This document shows positions 1 through 8,763 of a stretch of 64,000 nucleotides of DNA, piece after piece. The DNA comes from Urechidicola croceus (GTDB lineage: Bacteria; Bacteroidota; Bacteroidia; Flavobacteriales; Flavobacteriaceae): assembly GCA_905181865.1 (NCBI GenBank), contig CAJIZG010000001.1, forward strand, positions 1 to 64,000, read 5' to 3'. The notes under the pieces are model-generated. The model made no database searches and was not told the DNA's origin. It saw only the letters and a program-made list of their open reading frames with translations. Position 1 is the stretch's first letter. Each line of letters begins with the position of its first letter. The translations under genes were made by a program, and so were the position numbers.

Positions 1-506
1 GTACTATAATTTATATTATGTTAAATAGAAATTTACGGTAAATCATTTGATCTTTCATGTGGTACTACCTATTCACTATATGCTTGCAAAATAGGATTGC
101 TTTTATCTTATACATAAACCGTTCTTTAGTTACCCTTGAGATTAGAATCCAGACTAATACTATTCCTATAATACCTATTGGGCTTTTCATAATTCCCAGC
201 GTCTAAAATTTTAGATATAGAAAAACAAATAATCTATTTGAATCAATACGTCAACCAAAAGCTAAAATCATCTCATAGCACTATTGCTAACCGTCATATT
301 CTATTATCTCTTAAAACGGCGTTATAGCGCTATATAGCTGAATTTGAGATCACTGATATTGTAAATATAAATAAAATAAACAGTATAAACCAACTTAAGA
401 TGTACCTTGTAAAAAATTATAAAGTCATAAGCATAACAAATAAAGACACTATAATTTCTTTTAATCTTTACTATTATGTCTATATTGGACTCAGTTTATT
501 TGAATT
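1..506. other. AT-rich stretch without a gene
   Basis: I see no convincing coding region. The only clear structure is a 12-bp perfect palindrome, TATAGCGCTATA, at 323-334. The downstream end must hold the promoter of the histidine kinase at 507, but no exact TAnnTTTG match lies close to that start. Confidence 0.5.
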
Positions 507-2555
507 ATGAGAGTACAACTGCAAACAATAATTTCCCTAACGAATAATTGGGTGCTAAACAAGCAGCGCTTAAAGTGGAGATGTTGTTTTATTTTAATGG
601 CGCTTTCTATACACCATTCGTTTGGTCAAGAGCAACTCAAAGAGAACGATATTATAAATCTTCAGAACGCTATTATTACTGAAATAACAGAAATACCCCT
701 GGATTCTGGTTGGTTATTCTATTGGAAGCAACTCATTGCTCCAGGTCATTTTAAAGAAGAGATACCACATAAAGTCGTTACACTGAATAATTGGACAAAG
801 TTCAACATTCCTGAAACCGAAAACCTACCCTCGTTTGGCTACGCTACGTATCGGTTAAATATTTCTATTCCCAAAGAAAGAGCACATATTTCATTATACA
901 TTCCAAGAATATATGCAGCATCTAAAATATGGGTGAATGGCACGTTTATATCCGAAACTGGTCATGTTGGTATCACTAAAGCAGAGACGTTACATAGACG
1001 GTTTTCTCAGATTATCCCTCTAAATACTGATGAAACTGAATTTGAAATTGTTATCCAGGTTGCAAATTTTTACCATAGTAAAGGTGGCATTATTGGACCA
1101 GTAGTTTTAGGTTCCAGCCAAAAGCTTCACAATACAAAATCTAAGCAAATCATTGCGGATATGATTTTTATTGGATGTTTAGGTTTTATTGGGTTTTTCT
1201 TTTTAATCTTCTTTTTACTGTATTGGAATAAAGATAAAGCAGTGCTCTACTTTGCTGTGCTCTGTATCGCTTTATCTTATATGGCATTGAGTGATAGATA
1301 TGCGCCTTTGGCAGTCATTTTTGAATCCACAAGTTGGATTCTATTAACAAAAATTGAGTATTTGTCCTTATTTTTATCTGGGATTGCTGCCACCTTATTT
1401 TTTCAAAATATTTTCTGTGATTTCATTCACAAGGCCTATTCTAAAATTGCGAATTATGGTTTTTATGTACTCGCCTTGCTCGTTATTTTTCTACCTGCTC
1501 CCCATTTCACCAAATTACTTCTACCCTTCTTAGTCTTAATGCTACTTAATTTACTTTATATGACGTTCATATTTGTAAAAGCTATTTTTGGTAAACGGCA
1601 CGATTCTATTTTACTATTAGTAAGTATGGTGCTCGGTTTAATTATTTTTTATATTCATATTTTCTTCTTTTTAGGTGGAAATAGTAACGCTATAGTCTAC
1701 GTAAATTTTGGTTATATCGTCGTATTTTTAATCCTTTCTACACTTTTAATGACGCGGTTTTCTAATTCATTTAAAGAACTTGAACGTTCAAAAAAGTTGG
1801 CACTTCAACAACAAAATGAGCTGTTTTTAAAAACCAATCAACTGTCTAATACCAATATTATACTTAACGAAAACCTAAGAGTTTTAAAAAATAACAATAC
1901 TGAATTAGATAATTTTAACCACATTGTTTCTCATGACTTAAAATCACCATTAGTTGGGGTGCATAGCTTAGTTTCTTTTATAGAAGAGGATCTTAAAACC
2001 AGTTTAAATGAAAATACAAAATCCCATTTAAAACTATTGAAAAATAGGGTTTCAAAAATGAACTCCCTAATAGATGGTCTCTTAATATATTCTCAAATAG
2101 CCAAAGGAAAAAAGGACAAAGAACTCTTTAGTCTCAATAAATTGCTAAGTGACGTCATAAGCGGAATTAATTTATTAGATCAAAACACCATAAACCTGCC
2201 CAACCAGAATTTAGAGATTTATGCTAATAAAATTGAACTGTATCACGTGTTTCAAAACCTCATTAGTAACGCTATTACACATAATGATAAAGACCCTATA
2301 ATTATTAATATATCAGTGTCTAAGCTTCCCACTGAATATGTGTTTTCTGTGAGCGATAACGGTCCTGGTATTGACGAGAAATATCACACTAAAATTTTTG
2401 AAATGTTTAGTCAATTACAAGTGAATGACGCTACTCAAAGTAGTGGTGTTGGACTCGCCATTGTAAATAAAATAGTGTCTGAAAATAAAGGTGCCATTTC
2501 AGTAGAATCAGAAAAAAATTTAGGATTAAAAATAAGTTTTTCTTGGCAATTTTAA
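507..2555 (+). CDS. 7TMR-DISM hybrid-type membrane sensor histidine kinase
   Basis: Predicted membrane sensor kinase of 682 residues. A hydrophobic signal segment lies near residues 24-40. An extracytoplasmic all-beta region (about 60-205) resembles the carbohydrate-binding-like DISM extracellular domains. Several hydrophobic helices (about 213-425) match a 7TMR-DISM membrane domain, followed by a short coiled coil. The HisKA dimerisation helix carries the phosphoacceptor His476 in the H-box IVSHDLKSP, and the ATPase domain shows an N-box (NLISNAITHND), DNGPGID and GVGLAIV. There is no receiver domain and no adjacent response regulator, so it is an orphan kinase. The ligand is unknown; the family suggests sugars or other small extracellular molecules. 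The first ATG is used because the signal peptide needs upstream residues, though a later Met is possible. Confidence 0.85.
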   Translation: MRVQLQTIISLTNNWVLNKQRLKWRCCFILMALSIHHSFGQEQLKENDIINLQNAIITEITEIPLDSGWLFYWKQLIAPGHFKEEIPHKVVTLNNWTKFNIPETENLPSFGYATYRLNISIPKERAHISLYIPRIYAASKIWVNGTFISETGHVGITKAETLHRRFSQIIPLNTDETEFEIVIQVANFYHSKGGIIGPVVLGSSQKLHNTKSKQIIADMIFIGCLGFIGFFFLIFFLLYWNKDKAVLYFAVLCIALSYMALSDRYAPLAVIFESTSWILLTKIEYLSLFLSGIAATLFFQNIFCDFIHKAYSKIANYGFYVLALLVIFLPAPHFTKLLLPFLVLMLLNLLYMTFIFVKAIFGKRHDSILLLVSMVLGLIIFYIHIFFFLGGNSNAIVYVNFGYIVVFLILSTLLMTRFSNSFKELERSKKLALQQQNELFLKTNQLSNTNIILNENLRVLKNNNTELDNFNHIVSHDLKSPLVGVHSLVSFIEEDLKTSLNENTKSHLKLLKNRVSKMNSLIDGLLIYSQIAKGKKDKELFSLNKLLSDVISGINLLDQNTINLPNQNLEIYANKIELYHVFQNLISNAITHNDKDPIIINISVSKLPTEYVFSVSDNGPGIDEKYHTKIFEMFSQLQVNDATQSSGVGLAIVNKIVSENKGAISVESEKNLGLKISFSWQF

Positions 2556-2683
2556 GTACTACGAAAAGCGGCATTACCAAGTCTTGTACATAGGCCTTAA
2601 AATATATGTTCTAAGTTTTAAAATACTAGATTAATTAGTCTTCTTTAAATAGGAATATGTTAGACAATGTATGGCATTACCCT

Positions 2684-2691
2684 TATCTTTG
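2684..2691 (+). promoter_or_regulatory. Promoter -7 element TATCTTTG
   Basis: TATCTTTG matches the Bacteroidota -7 consensus TAnnTTTG and lies 25 nt upstream of the ATG at 2716. It lies inside the longer reading frame that begins at 2671, so that upstream ATG cannot be on the transcript; this decides the start of the DUF2237 gene. No clean -33 TTG was found. Confidence 0.6.
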
Positions 2692-2715
2692 CAACAACTA
2701 CTAAAAGTAACAGTT

Positions 2716-3093
2716 ATGAGCACTACAAAACCAACCTTAAACGTATTAGGAACCCCTCTAGAAAACTGCTCTTGCGATCCTATGACAGGGTATTTACGTG
2801 ATGGTTTTTGTAACACCACAACAGATGATTTTGGAACCCATGTTGTTTGCGCTATTGTCACTAAAGAATTCTTAGACTATTCCGCATCTAAAGGAAATGA
2901 TCTCATGACCGCAATTCCACAATGGAATTTCCCCGGACTCAAACCCGGTGATAAATGGTGTCTCTGTGTATCGCGCTGGAAACAAGCCGAAAAAGTCAAT
3001 TGTGCTCCAAAAGTAGCTCTAAATGCAACCCATGAGCTGGCTTTAAAATTTGTGTCTTTAGAGCTTTTAAAAGAACATGCAGTGCTATTGTAA
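2716..3093 (+). CDS. DUF2237 family protein
   Basis: Small soluble protein (125 residues from the chosen ATG) of the DUF2237 family, whose function is not established. Family-type features visible are the N-terminal NVLGTPLENC, the CSCDPMTGYLRDGFC stretch, the central GDKWCLCVSRW, and the C-terminal region with APKVALNATHELAL. Several conserved Cys residues suggest metal binding or redox chemistry, but that is inference. An ATG at 2671 is in frame but sits upstream of the probable promoter and would add residues absent from the family. It appears monocistronic, between the sensor kinase and the MFS exporter. Confidence 0.85.
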   Translation: MSTTKPTLNVLGTPLENCSCDPMTGYLRDGFCNTTTDDFGTHVVCAIVTKEFLDYSASKGNDLMTAIPQWNFPGLKPGDKWCLCVSRWKQAEKVNCAPKVALNATHELALKFVSLELLKEHAVLL

Positions 3094-3293
3094 GCCCTAA
3101 AATATTTCCTTGTATGACTAATCGTTCTTAATTAAAACAAGTGTGCTCCGCTCCTATTACGCGCACTACAAATAGACCAGATCTATATATAACTGGATAT
3201 TATTGTTATTAAAAAGCATCTTGAATTTTCAAATGTATTCTAGTCAATTCTAGTGGTCAGTGCAGATTATAAAACCATGTTAAAATAATTATT

Positions 3294-3497
3294 TTGTTTA
3301 ATAATAGTAGTTTGCAATTAAACAAAAAGAGGTGTCTTTCAATAAAAAATAGTATGATGTTAAGTACAATGATTGAAGAAAAAATTAAGGCGAAAATTAA
3401 AGCAGAGAGTAAGACCAAGATTAAGATTAAGGCGCATATGAAAATGAAAGTGGCAGATGTTATGAGCTCATGTATTTATGCTCCCATTCTGAATTAA
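3294..3497 (+). CDS. Uncertain short lysine-rich ORF
   Basis: A 67-residue frame in the 3094-3516 gap. Its middle part alternates Lys with hydrophobic or small residues (KIKAKIKA, KTKIKIKA, HMKMKV), a pattern produced by a run of AAR/ATT codons in AT-rich DNA. No family is recognised, no signal peptide is seen, and no TAnnTTTG lies upstream. It may be chance coding or the tail of a decayed gene. The rest of the 3094-3516 interval shows nothing I can identify. Confidence 0.2.
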   Translation: MFNNSSLQLNKKRCLSIKNSMMLSTMIEEKIKAKIKAESKTKIKIKAHMKMKVADVMSSCIYAPILN

Positions 3498-3504
3498 ATT
3501 ACTT

Positions 3505-3512
3505 TATATTTG
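3505..3512 (+). promoter_or_regulatory. Promoter -7 TATATTTG abutting a start codon
   Basis: TATATTTG is an exact TAnnTTTG match ending only 4 nt before the ATG at 3517. Transcription in Bacteroidota starts a few bases after this element, so the mRNA of the MFS exporter would begin at or within a base or two of its start codon, that is, leaderless. No good -33 TTG is seen at the usual distance. Confidence 0.6.
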
Positions 3513-3516
3513 CAGC

Positions 3517-4722
3517 ATGCAACAAAAGAAAATCTCACAGGTAGAATATATCGTTTTAATGGCCGCACTTATGACGGTTCCTGCCCTTGCCATTGATGCT
3601 ATTTTACCGGCATTGGATATTATTGGTGATTCCATTGGTACCATAAGTAACAGTGAAAATCAGTCGTTGATTATTATGATTTTCTTGGGGCTCGGTATCG
3701 GTCCTTTATTTTTTGGCCCTATTTCAGATAGCGTTGGAAGAAAACCTCCTGTTTATGTCGGTTTCGCAATTTTTATTTTTGCCAGTTTAATTTGTATTCA
3801 AACAGAATCTTATGAGGTAATGGTTGTAGGAAGAATTCTACAAGGTATCGGGCTTTCTGCTCCTAGAACTATTTGTATTTCTATGGTACGTGATGTGTAT
3901 TCTGGAAATTATATGGCGCGGATATTGTCTTTTATTACGGTGGTTTTTATTTTGGTACCGGTAATTGCACCCGCATTAGGTAAATTTACGTTGGATGCTT
4001 TTAATTGGCAGGCTATATTCTATATACAATTGTTTATAGCATTGCTCATTTCCATTTGGTTTTGGAAACGTCAAGAGGAAACCTTAAAAAATGAACATCG
4101 CATAAAGTTTAAATGGAATTCATTTTTGAATGGTATAAAAGAATTAGTAAAATTCAAGAAAACTATTGGGTATACCTTGATTTCTGGCTTTATTACAGGC
4201 TCTTTTATTGTCTACTTGAGTGCTTCTCAACAAATTTTTCAAGAGCAATATGATCTTAAAGAATCCTTTCCCTTTATTTTTGCCTCTTTGGCAATTTCTG
4301 TTGGATTGTCAATTTTATTGAATAGTTTTTTGGTCATAAAATACGGTATGGAAAAATTAGTAACCATTTCATTGTATGCCTATTTTGTAGTTTCTGTGCT
4401 GTATGTTGGTTTGTTTTTTAATACTTCCAATCCGAGTGCTGCAGTGTTAATTTCCTTTTTTGCGCTGCAATTTTTTTCTATCGGATTTTTATTTGGAAAC
4501 CTGCGCGCCTTGGCGATGGAACCTATAGGTCATATTGCGGGTATTGGTGCAGCTGTCACCGGATTTATTTCTACTTCAATGGCAGTTCCTATTAGTACGT
4601 ATATAGGGGGGTTTATAGCCAGCACTACCCTCCCACTTTTTATTGGATTTTCAGTTTGTAGTTCTTTATCTATTTTGATTATGCTTGCTGTTAAAAGAGA
4701 TTCGAGAGTGAAAGTTGTGTGA
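3517..4722 (+). CDS. Bcr/CflA family MFS drug-resistance exporter
   Basis: Twelve-helix major facilitator transporter, 401 residues, in the usual 390-410 range of Bcr/CflA exporters. The N-terminus (SIDAILPAL after the first helix) is characteristic; TM1 carries the conserved D in AIDAILP. The loop between TM2 and TM3 has the MFS signature GPISDSVGRKP, and motif C-like glycines and prolines (ILVPVIAPALG) occur in TM5, as expected of an antiporter. Known relatives export bicyclomycin, sulfonamides, cysteine or chloramphenicol; the substrate here cannot be predicted. The ATG at 3517 fits the family N-terminus and lies directly behind a -7 element. It is followed after about 100 nt by the asparaginase gene on the same strand. 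Confidence 0.9.
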   Translation: MQQKKISQVEYIVLMAALMTVPALAIDAILPALDIIGDSIGTISNSENQSLIIMIFLGLGIGPLFFGPISDSVGRKPPVYVGFAIFIFASLICIQTESYEVMVVGRILQGIGLSAPRTICISMVRDVYSGNYMARILSFITVVFILVPVIAPALGKFTLDAFNWQAIFYIQLFIALLISIWFWKRQEETLKNEHRIKFKWNSFLNGIKELVKFKKTIGYTLISGFITGSFIVYLSASQQIFQEQYDLKESFPFIFASLAISVGLSILLNSFLVIKYGMEKLVTISLYAYFVVSVLYVGLFFNTSNPSAAVLISFFALQFFSIGFLFGNLRALAMEPIGHIAGIGAAVTGFISTSMAVPISTYIGGFIASTTLPLFIGFSVCSSLSILIMLAVKRDSRVKVV

Positions 4723-4823
4723 TCAGAAAGTATCTAAATTCTTTCTTTCCTTTGTCTTGATGCAATGGAACATTAAAAACTCATTATATTTAGCGAATAG
4801 AAATTGAATGATCAATCATAATT

Positions 4824-5312
4824 ATGTCCATAAAAATATTTTTAACGGGTGGAACTTTTGATAAAGAATATAACGAATTAGACGGGTACCTCTTTTTTAA
4901 AGACACACATTTACCAGAAATGCTGCGACTTGGTCGAAATCGGGTTCCTGTAAATACAGAAACCCTAATGATGATAGATAGTTTGGAAATGACCGAAGCC
5001 GATCGAGCTCTAATTATTGAAAGTATTTATAAATCAACAGAAGATAGAATTATTATTACGCACGGTACGGATACTATGGTTGAAACAGCGCAGGCTATTG
5101 CTAAGGATATTACGACCAAAACCATCGTATTAGTTGGTGCTATGATTCCCTATAAGTTTGGGAGTTCCGACGGTTTATTCAATCTCGGTACTGCATTGGC
5201 ATTTTCTCAAACCTTACCGCCTGGTGTTTATATCGCTATGAATGGTCATTATTTTAATCATGATAATTGTAGAAAAAATAAGCAGAATGGGTACTTTGAA
5301 ACATTGGGGTAA
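4824..5312 (+). CDS. Single-domain (N-terminal type) asparaginase
   Basis: The 162-residue protein matches only the N-terminal, catalytic-nucleophile domain of bacterial type I/II L-asparaginases, which are normally about 330 residues. Visible motifs are TGGTFD near residues 8-13 (first catalytic Thr), HGTDTM near 79-84 (the Thr/Asp pair of the second triad) and GAMIPYKFGSSDG (the region of the catalytic Lys, PYKFG). The frame is intact and ends after a normal C-terminus, so this looks like a genuine short family member and not a truncated gene. It would deamidate Asn or a related amide, but lacks the C-terminal domain that completes neighbouring active sites in the classical tetramer. It lies about 100 nt after the exporter; a shared transcript is possible. 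Confidence 0.75.
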   Translation: MSIKIFLTGGTFDKEYNELDGYLFFKDTHLPEMLRLGRNRVPVNTETLMMIDSLEMTEADRALIIESIYKSTEDRIIITHGTDTMVETAQAIAKDITTKTIVLVGAMIPYKFGSSDGLFNLGTALAFSQTLPPGVYIAMNGHYFNHDNCRKNKQNGYFETLG

Positions 5313-5330
5313 TACAATGCTTCTACTTTA

Positions 5331-6959
5331 TTATTTGTTTAATATCTGATGGTCCTTTACTAATTCTTGTTGTAATTGAGCATATTCCACTTGCTGAACG
5401 GCACTATTTGAATCGATAGCCAAACTTGCAGCAGTTGCCGCAGATTGTCCTAAAATCATAAATACAGGTTCCATACGAATAGATCCAAAAGCAATATGAG
5501 AGGCCGATAAACATACTGGAACCAATAAATTAGTACATTCCTGCTTTTTTGGAACAATGGCTTTATAACTTATTGGATACGGATTAAAACCGCCTACTTC
5601 TACATCCCCTTCATTTTTTACAAACCCTTGGTCATTAATATACCGTTGCATATGATGTGAATCCATGGTGTAGGCGCCCATTCCAATAGATTCGGTGGCC
5701 GACTCAGGGTTTTGTTTGCAATGCATTTCTGTCATCACAAAATCACTCAACATTCTACGTGCTTCTCTTATATATAACTGTGGCGTCCAATGTTGGTTAT
5801 TTACAAACTCGTCTTTTGGCAATCCCCATGTACTAAATTCTGCTCTTATTTTTTCTGGAACTCTAGGATGGTTCCCTAAAGTCCAAAGTAATCCTTTTTG
5901 ATAATTTTCGTGCTCTTTGATGATTGCCGCCCTGGTTTTATAATTCCCATTTGGATACTCAAAATTACGCCCGATATAATCTGTTGAAAAGGGACCTTTA
6001 TTGTTAGAATCTGTTTTGTTATTGGGCATTTTACTCATAATGAAAAAAGGCCCTTGATATCCTGCTTCAATGGCTCTAAAAAGCAATTCAAAGTCTAGTT
6101 CATTATAACTCTCTGGCTTTTCTACCATCACACGGTTTTCAGGAACATTGGTCAAACACATTCTAAAGCAATAGCCTTGCACCATTTCATCCGCACTGCC
6201 ATCGGGATTAATTGCTGCATTTACATTTGGTAATAGACCGCTGATAGAATCGCCTTTTATGATATAAGGGTCTACACCATCAGGAAATTGGTGGTAGATT
6301 CCATGTTTTTTCTGAACACCATTCAACGTCTCCCCATATTTGGCATTTGCTTCTCGGCCAACGGTATAACCTACCCCCGACTTTGCCATTAAATCACCTT
6401 CATACGTAGCATCTATAAACATTTTTCCGTGATATTCCTTACCAGATTCTGCGGTAATAAATTGAATTTCACCCTCTTTTTTATGAACGCCATTATTTAA
6501 ATCGAGTCGTTCATTTTTAATGATTACAATTTTATATTCTCGAATTAAATCTTGAAAAACTTCTTGTGCTACCTTGGGTTCAAATGTCCACATAGATTTT
6601 ACGCTATCTGTAGACTCTTTCGGTATATAGGTCTCTCTTTCTTGCCAATTCCAAGCGGTAGGATTATCATATTTTTGAGCAATACGCTCATAGAATTCTC
6701 TGGAGATCCCTCCTATTACTTGTTTATTTCCAATATCTGTGGCTCCTAAACCTCCAGTTGTGAGTCCGCCAATATGATTGCTTGGTTCTATAATAATAGC
6801 ACTCTTCCCCATACGACTGGCTTGTATAGCTGCAGCAATACCAGCCGATGTGCCTCCGTAAACAATAATATCATACGTTTTTGGACTATTATTACAAGAT
6901 ATGACGCATACTAAAAGGGTTAGTTTGATAAGGATACTGAAAGAGCGAATAATTTTCAT
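5331..6959 (-). CDS. FAD-dependent oxidoreductase lipoprotein (FAD_oxidored family)
   Basis: A 542-residue protein with a lipoprotein signal (hydrophobic stretch ending VCVISC, the Cys followed by NNS), so probably anchored to a membrane facing the periplasm. After it comes a Rossmann dinucleotide fold, YDIIVYGGTSAGIAAAIQA, then GGLTTGGLGATD and the GKMFIDATYEGDLMA segment, both typical of FAD-dependent oxidoreductases of the PF12831 type; the C-terminal part has the GQSAATAASLA helix. Proteins annotated this way often sit in polysaccharide-use loci, sometimes labelled xanthan lyase-like, but no glycoside-acting genes are nearby. Substrate unknown. It is convergent with the asparaginase gene (18 nt apart) and has its own promoter at 6995. 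Confidence 0.8.
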   Translation of the reverse strand: MKIIRSFSILIKLTLLVCVISCNNSPKTYDIIVYGGTSAGIAAAIQASRMGKSAIIIEPSNHIGGLTTGGLGATDIGNKQVIGGISREFYERIAQKYDNPTAWNWQERETYIPKESTDSVKSMWTFEPKVAQEVFQDLIREYKIVIIKNERLDLNNGVHKKEGEIQFITAESGKEYHGKMFIDATYEGDLMAKSGVGYTVGREANAKYGETLNGVQKKHGIYHQFPDGVDPYIIKGDSISGLLPNVNAAINPDGSADEMVQGYCFRMCLTNVPENRVMVEKPESYNELDFELLFRAIEAGYQGPFFIMSKMPNNKTDSNNKGPFSTDYIGRNFEYPNGNYKTRAAIIKEHENYQKGLLWTLGNHPRVPEKIRAEFSTWGLPKDEFVNNQHWTPQLYIREARRMLSDFVMTEMHCKQNPESATESIGMGAYTMDSHHMQRYINDQGFVKNEGDVEVGGFNPYPISYKAIVPKKQECTNLLVPVCLSASHIAFGSIRMEPVFMILGQSAATAASLAIDSNSAVQQVEYAQLQQELVKDHQILNK

Positions 6960-6994
6960 AAAGGAACTGATTGATTAATTTTTTTTCGAAGTCA

Positions 6995-7002
6995 CAAATA
7001 TA
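6995..7002 (-). promoter_or_regulatory. Promoter -7 element TATATTTG for the FAD lipoprotein
   Basis: Read on the minus strand this is TATATTTG, an exact TAnnTTTG match, 35 nt upstream of the ATG at 6959. No -33 TTG is obvious at 19-21 nt. Confidence 0.6.
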
Positions 7003-7546
7003 ATCTATATCCTAGATTTGTAAGAGTTCTTAATCCAATTTTTCTGTTTACTACTATTTTTTGTTTCATTGCACGCCTAATAAAATAAACCAACTTTTTT
7101 ATCTCGTTTATAGTCTGCCTCCATTGATAAAAAATATATGTTTTATGGATTTTAGTTAAAAGTAAAGCTACATGCAGCCTTGCTTAATTAATTATTTTGA
7201 TCCATTACTTTTAAATTTTGAATTTCAACAAGTTACTCCTTTAATTAATCGTTTTTTTTTGTAACTTAACAACGTTCTAATGGCATTTATATTTTTGATT
7301 GAGTGGTGACTAAATTTGAATATTTTTAGTTTATACAACGTAAAAAAAGATGCATAGCCTTCGTTATTGGTATGTGTTTTTAACAAAGAGTAAACTGAAA
7401 AGAACAAATTTACATCGATTAATTGGGGATGTATTTGGTATACTACACCTTTTATGGGAGTAAATCACATAAGGCGATATGATACGGTTAAGTGTATTTG
7501 TTTATTTCTTTTAACCTTTTTTGAAATCTATTAAAAATTAAAATTT
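7003..7546. other. Intergenic region between divergent genes
   Basis: About 540 bases with no supported gene. A 60-residue frame at 7225-7407 on the minus strand has no recognisable family or promoter and is probably chance. The right end must carry the slipin promoter. Confidence 0.5.
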
Positions 7547-8317
7547 ATGAGTATGAATCCTATAACATTAATAAGTATTATTATTGGCTTATTTTTCCTC
7601 TCTGGAATAAGAGTAGTTTATCAATATAAAAGAGCCCTAAAATTTAGATTTGGGAAATACATTAAAACGCTTCAACCGGGATTTAGATGGATTATTCCTA
7701 TTGTAGAAACCATTCAAATGGTTGACATACGGGTGATTACTATCAAAATTATTTCGCAAGAAGTAATGACTGAAGACAATGTGCCTTGTAGTATCGACGG
7801 GGTTGTATTCTTTAAAATTGATGACCCAGAAAAAGCAGTGTTAGAAGTTGAAGAATATAAATTTGCCATTAGCCAATTAGCGCAAGCGGCACTTAGAGAT
7901 GTTTGTGGAAAGGTAGAATTAGATACTATTTTATCCAAACGTGAAGAAATGGGTAAAAATATTAAGAGTATAGTTGAGTTGGAAACAAAAGAATGGGGAA
8001 TAAAAATTAACGATGTAAAGATTAAGGATATTCAATTACCAGAAAACATGCGCAGAATGATGGCGAATCAGGCCGAAGCGGAGCGTTCTAGACGTGCACA
8101 AATTATTTTGGCGCTCGCAGAAGAACAAGCTGCCGGTAAATTATTGGAAGCGGGAAAACTAATAGATCAGTCTCCTTCTGCTATTAAATTACGATTGTAT
8201 CAGACTTTATCAAATATCGCCGCTGAAAAAAATTCAACAATACTATTTCCATTTCCAGAAGAAGTATTACATCAAATAGTAGGCAAAAAAAAGAAAAAGA
8301 AGAAAAATAAGAAATAA
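7547..8317 (+). CDS. Slipin / SPFH (band 7) domain membrane protein
   Basis: Stomatin-like membrane scaffold of 256 residues. An N-terminal hydrophobic helix (about residues 5-22) is followed by an SPFH domain (about 25-200) with the family pattern YKRALKFRFGKY, LQPGFRWIIP and VDIRVITIKI, then EWGIKINDVKIKDIQLPENM and a helical Ala/Glu-rich segment (QAEAERSRRAQIILALAEEQ). The protein ends in a nearly pure lysine run. Slipins oligomerise on the inner membrane and often partner an NfeD protease; no NfeD gene is adjacent, so it works alone or with a distant partner. The second Met two codons in is an alternative start. A hairpin with a T-run follows at 8471. Confidence 0.85.
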   Translation: MSMNPITLISIIIGLFFLSGIRVVYQYKRALKFRFGKYIKTLQPGFRWIIPIVETIQMVDIRVITIKIISQEVMTEDNVPCSIDGVVFFKIDDPEKAVLEVEEYKFAISQLAQAALRDVCGKVELDTILSKREEMGKNIKSIVELETKEWGIKINDVKIKDIQLPENMRRMMANQAEAERSRRAQIILALAEEQAAGKLLEAGKLIDQSPSAIKLRLYQTLSNIAAEKNSTILFPFPEEVLHQIVGKKKKKKKNKK

Positions 8318-8470
8318 AAAACGCTGTATAAATGATATATAATGCATGTGTATTGAAACTAGATTACTTAGGGAGACTTTTAATAAAAATAAAAAAAAAT
8401 GTTATTAACGGACCTTTATTAATTGGCATATGAACAATTAAAATAATAATAACCACTAATTTTATGAGAG

Positions 8471-8514
8471 GAGCACCCGCGTTTAAGAAAGCAGGGTGCT
8501 TTTCTTTTTTTTTT
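8471..8514 (+). terminator. Rho-independent-type terminator
   Basis: AGCACCC (8472-8478) pairs with GGGTGCT (8494-8500), with extra inner GC pairing and a 15-nt loop, followed by TTTCTTTTTTTTTT. It lies about 150 nt after the slipin stop codon. Confidence 0.75.
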
Positions 8515-8763
8515 AAATGTGATTGTTTTGAGTAAGACTTATATGGATTGCAGCAACCGTAAGCAAGTGTACTATCCTAAATTTGTGAAAACAAAAATAG
8601 AAATCAAAAAATATTCTTTTAGTCCTAATTATATTAATGCTATTTCCAACTTGTACAATTGCACAAAAAGTAAAGGTTGAATAAGAAAAGGGAATGGATG
8701 AAATGTGGGGTGATCAAAAAGAGGTAGGCGGAACAGTCAATATAAATATGTAATTTAGCGATT

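Noticed and set aside
2671-2715. Earlier ATG for the DUF2237 gene
   Set aside because: It lies upstream of the TATCTTTG promoter element and adds residues not found in the family.
7225-7407. 60-residue minus-strand ORF
   Set aside because: No family, promoter or coding bias; AT-rich chance frame.
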